DNA from: Blepharisma stoltei
Lineage: Eukaryota; Ciliophora; Heterotrichea; Heterotrichida; Blepharismidae
Length of the DNA: 64,000 nucleotides
Direction: 5' to 3'
NCBI GenBank assembly: GCA_914767885.1
Contig: CAJZBQ010000053.1
Span: forward strand, 1,772,501 to 1,836,500
The notes under the pieces: model-generated
Databases searched by the model: none
What the model was told of the DNA's origin: nothing
The model's input: only the letters and a program-made list of their open reading frames with translations
Position numbers and translations under genes: made by a program
Shown: one piece after another, positions 43,501 to 51,006 of the stretch
Layout of the letters: each line of letters starts with the position of its first letter
Numbering within the stretch: the first letter of the stretch is position 1

Positions 43501-45830
43501 GAGATTAATCAAAGTAGAAAATCCTGTTGCCATCGCTACTGTATTGAAAATCGATAAACCAACTTTTGTTCCTCGAGGGGTAGTACTGGTGACTGCAAAA
43601 AGAGTGAAATAGGTAATGAAAAACATCAAAACTCCGACTAAAATAGCTGTTTTGGCTTTAGAAAAAAAGGAAGAAATCAAAAAGCAAAACCCTATACATG
43701 ATAAGCCGTACAAGAAAAACATCAGAAAGACTAAGAATTTATTGGAGTAATTGAATAACTCTCAGCCAATAAAAGTTGAAAGGATGCTGATGATTCCGAA
43801 AATTATGATGTACATAATGATTCAAGAATATACATTAAAATGGTCCTGCCCTTTTGGCGCAACAGTCCAGATCTTATGCCCACGGCGAACTGGGACTCTG
43901 AGTCAAGAATCAAGTGCAGCCTCAGTGGCTGCTTTCTTGTGGTTGGAAATGGAGGTGCCCGACAATGTCTTTTGGAACCGAGGACTCATGGACATCCTTC
44001 TACCGAGAAATTGGGGGGTTCGCCCAGGCCACAGGGAGCAGTTTTTTTCCTGTAGCTGTCAAAGGAAGGCACTTCGACATTCGACAGACTCCCATTGACT
44101 GATCCATGGAATCAAGCTACTCCAATTGTCCGTAGCAGTGCCACGAAAATCCATAAGCCACCCACTCAAGATTGAAAAGGCAAGAAGGACAGAAGGTACC
44201 AGAAGTAGCATCCATTTTGGGGCGATAGAACCTCTAGGCTGGAGTCGAAAAACGTTAGAACCTCGTATGGGAGGTCTTTGGTGATTGCGTCACCAATATG
44301 GCTAACACCTATTTTTAATAGCCTAACCGAGCATGATGATCCAAGAAAGGAAGTAAGGGGTATCAGTAAGTCCCATCATTTTCATAGCTTCTTTGACCTT
44401 TGTTTCTTTTTCTGTTGTCATCTTATTAATGAGTCTTGAAACAGGCACAAGTGACGTAATGAACATAAAAAATCCCAATGTCCCAGCAAACCCACTCATA
44501 AAGCTATCTTCGATATATTTCATTCCATGCATAGGAACAAATCCAAACTGTAAGTAAGCTTCAGGCTCTTTCTGACTTAAATAGAAGTTATAGACCATAT
44601 TCTGGAGGTCTAAGAACCCACTATTTGCAAAGTCATGCTGATAGGTTGTTATTACACTCTTTTGGTATTTATTGACCGCTGTAAAATAGCTTGTTAGAAA
44701 AATATCCCAAGAATCGCCATAGACACTTTGATTATCTGGATCTGTATCGGTATAGTTGTATCGAATCCATATTGTTGAGTTAGGATACTTCATCTTTATT
44801 CCGACATTACGTTAAGATTTATAAGTTTAACGTCTTTTACGGGTTGCCCAAATCCAGATCTTCCCGCTGCGGTTTCGTCACACCGGGCCCACAGACCACT
44901 GGGCTGATCTGCTTTGTTGCACCAGGGTGTGCCTCCGCGCAGTGTTGCCGACTAAGACGGCCATGAGCGTGCGATATGGGTTGCCTGCTGGAAAATTCAA
45001 AAATGGATCTGGCCTACTCCCGGAAAAAAAGGAAAAGCACAGAGCCCGTGTCGTAGCTCTCAGTTTCACGCTATGAAGTTGCCCGATTGGTCCTAATGAC
45101 TTTTCTGGGCTTCCACTTTCCAGCTACTGTGCCCTCCTTCCCCATGAGGTAAAATCCATACCTGAGAACAAACTTGGGCTAGACTCCGCATACTGCTGAA
45201 ATTGCTTACCTCGCATTGCTGTCAATCTCTTATATGGCCAAACCTTGCCGGATATAATTAAAATAGGGCTCGAGACTGCCTGGCCGGAAGGCCAGGCCCA
45301 AGTTGAGACGCCATATTTAATTCCATCTTTATTCCGACAGCAAAACAAATTTTTGTATGACCTTTATCATCGTAGTCTGAATCTGTTATGTAGTCTTCTA
45401 ATTTATCCATTGTAGAGAAAATCATTGGTGTGATTTGGCGATCTGTATGATTTTCCATCTTGAGCCAAACATTTTCAGTTAAGTACGTTTTGAGTGCTTG
45501 GGAATTGAGATCACCTGTTTCATCCACAATTGCCCAGGTCCAGCCATACTTGATAACTTGTTCGCACCACTTAAAAGGGGTGTAACCAAGGTTATACGTC
45601 TCGTTATACAGCCCTTTGTTGTATGAGTTTATAGGGCCGACAATTTGCAAGTCTTTTTCTAGATATGATTTAGCACTTTTGTGCTCTGATGGTAAAGCTA
45701 ATCTTAAGAGAACCATGAACACAATAAGAAGAACTGGGAACAAAATTTCACACATTGACCCGAAAAGTTCTCGCCTCCATAAAAGCCAGTTTTTAAACAG
45801 CAACGCTCGTAGGTGACCGACTACTGTCAT
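37574..45830 (-). CDS. ABCA-type full transporter, copy 2, split by eight inserts, 1767 aa after excision
   Basis: Start ATG at 45830, stop TAA 37574-37576. Colinear paralogue of copy 1 with the same two membrane domains and two NBDs (GHNGAGKTTTLSMLTG, NLSGGQKRKLSLSIA, VMLDEPTSGMD; GVNGAGKTSTFRILTG, NLSGGNKRKLSVAIA, FLDEPSAGMD). Three MITEs (38457, 40275, 41354) and five SINE-like elements (39473, 42253, 43072, 43829, 44807) cut it. Removing each at its flanking repeat takes out 2953 nt and leaves 5304 nt, exactly 1768 codons, with no stop or frameshift seen. The exons thus look intact despite 36% insert. If the SINE-like parts are not excised in the macronucleus the gene would be dead. Confidence 0.88.
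38457..38783. mobile_element. Family-1 MITE in ABCA copy 2
   Basis: TTA at 38457-38459 and 38781-38783. Removing 324 nt joins AKIKGIP to KHLVPKFVEKQL, as in copy 1 (GIPKKLIPKFVAQQL). Confidence 0.92.
39473..39661 (-). mobile_element. 5'-truncated SINE-like element in ABCA copy 2 (189 bp)
   Basis: Target duplication atttcttgtaNNgtc at 39458-39472 and 39662-39676 (one mismatch, T/C). Tail with GTTAT units at the left; no ATAAAATGG head. Removal gives LRLISDDTRNVADGLQYIF in frame. Confidence 0.82.
40275..40487. mobile_element. Variant MITE in ABCA copy 2 (catccttgagcgaccg ends)
   Basis: TTA at 40275-40277 and 40485-40487. Left C tract as in family 1 but followed by catccttgagcgaccg, and a second inner hairpin around cggctcgccatcgttct. 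The right end is worn. Removal of 210 nt gives YQTDNITKQFAVAIFHNTTA, matching copy 1. Confidence 0.82.
41354..41689. mobile_element. Family-1 MITE in ABCA copy 2
   Basis: TAA at 41354-41356 and 41687-41689. Removing 333 nt joins GKVHCL to GSPLFLKKRFGVGYNL, matching copy 1. Confidence 0.92.
42253..42630 (+). mobile_element. SINE-like element in ABCA copy 2, NBD1 (378 bp)
   Basis: Exact 13-bp duplication atctgtcctttaa at 42240-42252 and 42631-42643. Head TACATAAAAATGGTGACGACA, tail TTAATC units. Removal restores DMFKGQIFALLGHNGAGKTTT. Confidence 0.93.
43072..43497 (-). mobile_element. SINE-like element in ABCA copy 2 (426 bp)
   Basis: Exact 13-bp duplication ttggagattaatc at 43059-43071 and 43498-43510. 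Tail of TTACTTA units at left, head complement GCCATTTTATTATTATGG at right. Removal restores FSTLINLQANQVEVDFSS. Confidence 0.92.
43829..44335 (+). mobile_element. SINE-like element in ABCA copy 2 (507 bp)
   Basis: Duplication atgatNcaagaa at 43817-43828 and 44336-44347, no TA inside. The single mismatch turns a TGA Trp codon into TGG on the coding strand, both Trp. Head TATACATTAAAATGG, tail ATTTTTAATAGCC. Removal restores YFLSWIIMYIIIFGIIS. Confidence 0.88.
44807..45323 (-). mobile_element. SINE-like element in ABCA copy 2 (517 bp)
   Basis: Exact 16-bp duplication catctttattccgaca at 44791-44806 and 45324-45339. The 3' end has the GGGCAACCC...GTTAAAC motif shared with 5297 and 46113. Removal restores CFAVGIKMKYPNSTIWIRYN. 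Confidence 0.93.
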
Positions 45831-46733
45831 ATTTATTCGACAAATTATCTGGTGAGATATATGGATTTATGCTGGAGAAATAATAAAACAAGGAAAAATT
45901 GCCTTTGAACAGATTATTGAAGAAAAGGGTTTAGACAATTATTGATAAGCCAGAGGCAAGACTTCAAGTGGCCATTCAAAATATTTTGAATTAGATAATT
46001 ATTCGTACAAATTTTTATGGCTCTCAGAGAGCTCTATTTTAACAATAAAAATTTAAAATAATAAATTATCTTATTCATTTGAAGGATAAATATCTGTGAC
46101 TAATTGCTTGTGCCGCCTTAGTCGGCAACACTGCCCCGGAAGCATATTGTGTGATCAAGGCAAGTCGACCCAGAGGCTTGCGGGCTCTATGCAGAACAAG
46201 GCAGCGGCAAGCTCTGGGATGGGCAACCCCTAAAGGGCGTTAAACGTATAAATTTAATAGAATAGACTAATTGCTTGTGGAAATTTTTGAATAATTTCAT
46301 CCTCGTATTAAAATATAATTAATTTTCGACATTAATATCATAACGAAATAATATAAAAGCATCTGAGTGCTAAGAATAATTGATCTGGTTGGCATAGAAA
46401 TTATTGCATTTTGGTAATAAATAAAATGATAATAATAATCTCCAATACTTTTTAGGTTTTTATTAATCATGCGTTACGAATTTTGTGGAAAAGCAGCACA
46501 GCTTTGAATGCAAATTAATGAGGATGCTTAAGGATAAACAAAAGAAATTAAATCAAATTTTGGCCAAAACTTGCAATTATCTATATATGAAACAGATTTT
46601 TAATTTAGCCTTATTTTGAAAAGGCTTAAAAGTAGAAAAAAAGAAGCACAGATAAAGCTTAATTTTATCCTCAATTTCTCATAATTTCTCTCAGACTCCT
46701 AATAGTTTTCTTCTTTCTCCAAATAAAATTAAG
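45831..46733. other. Divergent intergenic region with a SINE-like remnant
   Basis: 903 nt between ABCA copy 2 (minus) and the Rab gene (plus). AT-rich apart from the retroelement piece at 46113-46264. It should carry both promoters; no motif recognised. Confidence 0.5.
46113..46264 (+). mobile_element. 5'-truncated SINE-like element, intergenic (152 bp)
   Basis: Exact 15-bp duplication gactaattgcttgtg at 46098-46112 and 46265-46279. Starts inside the body (ccgccttagtcggcaacactg) and ends GGGCAACCCC...GTTAAACGTATAAATTTAATAGAATA. Confidence 0.87.
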
Positions 46734-47837
46734 ATGGATACAGAATATGACTATTTATATAAAATTGTACTTATAGGGGACTCAGGAGTTGGTAAGTCAA
46801 ACATTCTTCTTCGCTTTACCCGAAATGAATTTAACAAGTTAAGCTTACTTAAGTTAATGTTTCGGGCGATGAGCGGAGTCAACCACAAAGCATCACCTAG
46901 TCTTGACCTCAAAAAGCAAGTATCCACATACCTTAGAGTGCAAATGATGAAAATGGAAGGCTGCTCTTTTGGATTTCCTATCTAACCCACTTGCCAGAGG
47001 GATTAGCTCCCTTGGGCAAAGCCGCCATCCGAAGAGTACTTCGATGGTCTGTATAAGTAAAGACCATGTGATAGGCAAAACCCTGATCTGGCCTATCTGG
47101 CAAGGACAGGAAACCTCTAGGGAAGAAAAACTTCCCTCTTCGGCAAGGCTTTCCCAAACCTGAAGGCCTACTCATAAAAGAACAGAGGCCATGTTTCAGC
47201 TTCATCAGGATGGATCAAACCTGCTCCATAGGAAGTGTATCCTGAAGTCCAATTTCTATCAACGCCACCATTTTATTTCTGAACTACCAAGGAATCCAAG
47301 TCGACAATAGGTGTTGAATTTTCTCAAAAGAATCTAAAAATAGGTGAAAAAACTATAAGGATTCAGATTTGGGACACAGCTGGGCAGGATAGATTCCGAG
47401 CTATTACATCAACTTATTACAGAGGTGCAATAGGTGCCTTACTTGTATATGATATTTGTAATCACAACAGCTTTGATCACATTGACAGGTGGTTAAAAGA
47501 ATTAAGAGATCATGTGGATCCAGAGAGTGTTATTGTGATGCTCGTAGGAAATAAATGCGACTTAGAGGAAAAACGAGCAGTTAGGCCAGAAGATGCCCTT
47601 AGCTTTTCACAGCGAAACAGTATGGCCTTTATGGAGACATCAGCACTAGAATCAACCAATATCGAGCAAGCTTTTGAAAAACTTGTCAGCTTAATATACG
47701 AAGAAACTATCAAAAATCCAGCCAGCTCTAGAAAAAGCGAGAATTCCATTGTAGGCCCTACAAAGAAAATAGAAAATAATACCGAAGCAAGAATCAGCAT
47801 CCAAAAATCCCAGAAAACTAAAACTAGCTGCTGTTAA
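46734..47837 (+). CDS. Rab11-like small GTPase, interrupted, 216 aa after excision
   Basis: Segments 46734-46838 and 47292-47837, stop TAA. G1 GDSGVGKS, switch [12 protein letters not shown]3 [21 protein letters not shown]4 GNKCDL, G5 ETSALES and a C-terminal -SCC for prenylation: a complete Rab. STIGVEF together with [18 protein letters not shown] is typical of the Rab11 group (recycling endosomes, contractile vacuole in protists). A SINE-like element is inserted just before switch I; joining at the AAG of the worn repeat gives 217 codons ([15 protein letters not shown]). The following gene begins 22 nt after the stop. Confidence 0.9.
46839..47279 (-). mobile_element. Older SINE-like element in Rab gene
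   Basis: The target duplication is worn (tgaatttaacaag near 46826-46838; tgaactaccaag at 47280-47291), with substitutions and one indel. Head complement GCCACCATTTTATTTC at the right. The host exon is nonetheless intact. Confidence 0.78.
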
Positions 47838-47859
47838 AATAATAATTTCTTCACATAAA

Positions 47860-48240
47860 ATGGAAAACTTTTCATCTAAAAAAGTTGATGCGACTTTAGA
47901 AGAAGACAAATTTAACGTGTTTTACAAGGATTTTTATGAAGTAAAGCTTAAGCCTTATATCAAAAAGGTAAAGTACAATAATTTTAACTGTTCAGTTAGC
48001 TGCATCAATGATAAAGAAGTCAATCAAGAGTGCTTAGCTAATTGTGGAGTAAAAGAAAAGAATTTTTTTCAGCATATAGAAGATCTACTTTTACCCAGGA
48101 TAGCACACTATGAGAAGTGCTTTGATGCTTGTGAAGGCAAGGAGGATAATGCAAAATGCGTGGAAAAATGCTGTAGTGAGACTCTGGAATTATTAAAACA
48201 AATTGACGTACATAAAGAAATGGGACAATTTATTAACTAA
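47860..48240 (+). CDS. FAM136A-like protein with four CX3C motifs, 126 aa
   Basis: Four CX3C pairs: CSVSC, CLANC, CFDAC and CVEKC, in two twin-CX3C sets separated by a helical stretch. This pattern and the length match FAM136A (DUF842), a mitochondrial intermembrane-space protein; small TIM chaperones have only one such set. Oxidation via the MIA pathway would be expected by analogy. Uninterrupted, ends TAA. It lies 22 nt downstream of the Rab gene on the same strand, a very short spacer. The assignment rests on the Cys pattern alone. Confidence 0.75.
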   Translation: MENFSSKKVDATLEEDKFNVFYKDFYEVKLKPYIKKVKYNNFNCSVSCINDKEVNQECLANCGVKEKNFFQHIEDLLLPRIAHYEKCFDACEGKEDNAKCVEKCCSETLELLKQIDVHKEMGQFIN

Positions 48241-48723
48241 AATCTACTCATCCAAAATGAAGTAAATATGGGAAAATCTTCTTTAGCAAGAAGAATTTAG
48301 ACAGGAAATAAATTTATAAAATCAATAATTCATCAATCTCACTGCTTCATCTTTAAATAGGAATATAAAATTCTGTTCCAATTTAAAGGGGTTAGTTAAT
48401 TTGTTTTTTTAAAAAAAAATTCTCCAAAGAATTTTAAAAATTATAAATCGAGCACAATATTTTTGAATTTTTAATTTATTTATAAAGATTTAATTATAAA
48501 ATTAATCGATTCATTGTTCAAAACTTATTTTATAAAATTTTCCTATTAAAATAAAACTTGCTCTAATTTAAAGGTGGGTTAAAGTATCAAAAAAATGTAA
48601 TTTTACCAATTTCAAGGGTGGGAGTCAGAAATTTTTATCCTAAAACCAAAACTTTATTAGAAAAGCCTCAAAATTATTATTTTAGATCTCCAAAAGATTG
48701 AATAGGCTCTTGATCGCAAAAGT
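48241..48723. other. Intergenic region with family-2 MITE
   Basis: Between two convergent genes. Mostly occupied by the family-2 element at 48339-48627; the rest is AT-rich with no gene seen. Confidence 0.5.
48339..48627. mobile_element. Family-2 MITE, intergenic
   Basis: TCA at 48339-48341 and 48625-48627. The left end is a decayed hairpin (catctttaaataggaat...ttccaatttaaagggg then TTAGTTAAT); the right end is ccaatttcaagggtgggag. Confidence 0.7.
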
Positions 48724-50985
48724 TTAAGTATTTTTTATTGGCGGAAGATCTAAGGAAGATTTTGTATTCTGAAAGATTAAGCTATGGGAATTCCTTTTAT
48801 GTCTTATAGGGTTTTTAAAGGAAGTATTTATGGTATTGCAACCTTCATCTCGAGTTAAGCTCAGGTCCAGACTGCGTTCAGTTTTACACTCTTTGTCTTC
48901 TCCAATTCAGTTTACGAGGGTTCCTAAATTTCTATATAGATCCTCTCGCTTCTTTTTAATTGAGTTAGGATTTTCACCTGTTTTTAATAACGTTCTGCAG
49001 AGTGCTAAGACCAAAACAGCTGTCAACTCCAATTGTCTCTTTGCCAAATCATTATTCTGAGATATTTTATTAATATCTTCCTGTTTTCCCATCACTTTTA
49101 ATATATCAAAAATCTCTATTTTGTCTGCTTTTCTGTTTATTTCTTGATAAACTTGTTCAAGTGTCCTTGCAATCATACTTACATCTTGATTATCTCTTTT
49201 AATAGACTCAAACCTGCTTATCACACTTTGCATGGAGCTTTCCAAAGCTTTCTGTGAATTGTAAATGGCAAGAATCTGTGATTGAGTTTGAGAATGCTTA
49301 CTCCCCCCCCCCCCCCCTCCGTGAGCGAACAAAACCATTAGAAAAATCGCCATTTTTTGACCAAAAACCCACCCTCCGTGAGTGAACAAAAATTTTTTTA
49401 ATAGAAAAAAATTTAATGGAAAAAAATTTTGATATATAAGTGATAATTAGTATAATGAAATCTAGAGCTAATTCTGTTTAATTTTAAACAAATTGCGTTT
49501 TAAAACATAAATTTTGCAAATTAAATTAATATTTGCTTCCCAATTTTTGCAAATTAGATTTTTTTTTAAATTTCGAAAAAAATATTTTTTTATAAAATTT
49601 ATATATAAATTTTTTTTTAAAAAAAAAAATTAACCCCCCTCCGTGAGCGAACAAAATTTTTTTGTTCGCTCACGGAGGGGGGGGGGGGTTAGTGTTATTC
49701 ATATTTAATTGCTCTAAAAACATAGATTTTGTGACGAAGCTAGGAAGCTGCTGCTTTACAGCTTCTAAATCATCTTTCGATGATTTTTCTAGCAAAATTT
49801 CATCAAATCGTTCCAGCACAAAGCTGAACTTGGTAACTGAAGTTTGAGCTGCTTCCGAATGAGATCTCATTTCAGAAACGTAGGAGCTTATATCAGTTCT
49901 CAGTTCTTTCATTTCTGATTTATTTATTTTGTCTTCAACGTTTTTCTTGATTTCGCTGATGTCTTGAGCCCATGGTGAACTTTCAATATATACAAGTTGC
50001 CCGATGATGGTGCTCAATGCGCCATCATCGGGCAACTACAGTTCAGGGTCCACACTGGAAATGGGTTCCACGTGTGGAGCCCTTTTTGGCACGTGAAAGT
50101 GAGAATTCTCCACGAGTCAAAAAGGGCTCCACACGTGGAGCCCATTTCCAGTGTGGACCCTTTACCGTAGGTGTCCGATGATGGCACATTGAGCGCCATC
50201 ATCGGGAATTTCCTATATTCTTTAAGCGAAAAAACCTTTGACTCTGTTCTCTCTCGAACTAATTCAAATGTATTTTTAACATAATCTATTTTAGAATTCG
50301 TCAATTCAATGTTTTCTTTCAAAAATTCTTCACATTTCTTGATTTTCTCAACAGTATCTTTATTCTCGTTTTCTAGTTTTTCGAATTTTTGATTAATTTC
50401 TTTAATTAGTTCCATGGCTTGCTCCTTTGTTTCGAAGATTTTCATAGTATTTTCTACTTTATTGATCTTTGCACGAGATTCTTCAAGTTCAGATTTCAAT
50501 GCAAAATTTTCAAATTTCGCTTTTTCTTCTTCAAAAATCAGCAAGGGAGTCATTGTGTCTACGTATTTTTTTAAATCTTGAAGCTCTTTTGAAAATGCCC
50601 TTGCGTAAAGAGCAGTTTTTATGTCTTTGATGTTTTCTTTGTTATCAAGATCAGCATATGTGAGGACGTTAACTTCGTTTCTCATCTCGTTAATTAAAAT
50701 ATTAAACCTTGCGAACTCGCCTGAAATGCTTCTATTTATGTCATTCATGTAGCTTTTATAGTCAAAAAACGATTTTTTGACTGAATTTACTTCTTCAGAA
50801 TTTTCTGCTTTGGATTTTAAACAAATAATTTCTGTTATAGTATAATTTTTGTCATTGGGGAGATTCATTGATTCTTTTATTGCTGATATTTCTTCAATAA
50901 AAGCATTGAATGGTTTGAGTGTTTCTTTAAGTTGGTCAATTTGGAGTTGTAGAGAGATTGGCTCTTCTGGAAAAGATTGCTCCAT
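48724..50985 (-). CDS. Long coiled-coil protein, interrupted twice, 547 aa after excision
   Basis: Start ATG at 50985, stop TAA 48724-48726. Nearly all heptad-rich helix (FKLENENKDTVEKIKKCEEFLKENIELTNSKIDYVKNTFELV-type sequence), low in Pro and Gly, with a short basic Ser/Asn tail. Two inserts: a family-1 MITE (49298-49691) and a foldback element (49987-50217). Removing 391 and 227 nt leaves 548 codons. One TGA Trp near the C-terminus (VNWIGEDKE). Function not recognised; such proteins often belong to the cytoskeleton or Golgi. It ends 21 nt before the stop of the receptor-kinase gene upstream. Confidence 0.78.
49298..49691. mobile_element. Family-1 MITE in coiled-coil gene
   Basis: TTA at 49298-49300 and 49689-49691. 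Longest C tract in the window; almost the same as the copies at 904 and 19226. Joining gives QLNMNNTKHSQTQSQ. Confidence 0.92.
49987..50217. mobile_element. Multi-hairpin foldback element in coiled-coil gene
   Basis: TA-repeat flanks (TATATA left, TATA right). Each end is itself a hairpin (cccgatgatgg...ccatcatcggg), and between them is a second long inverted repeat (ccacactggaaatgggttcc / gagcccatttccagtgtgg), loop around ggcacgtgaaagtgag. Removal of 227 nt gives SLKEYIESSPWAQD in frame. Confidence 0.85.
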
Positions 50986-51006
50986 GTATTTATTTTATTT
51001 ACATTA

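Noticed and set aside
37574..45830. ABCA copy 2 as a pseudogene
   Set aside because: No stop, frameshift or lost catalytic motif remains once the eight inserts are removed; all NBD motifs are intact. Not excluded without somatic data.
49302..49318. Long C tracts read as telomere-like repeats
   Set aside because: Pure C runs at MITE ends, always paired with a G run at the other end; not a telomeric unit.
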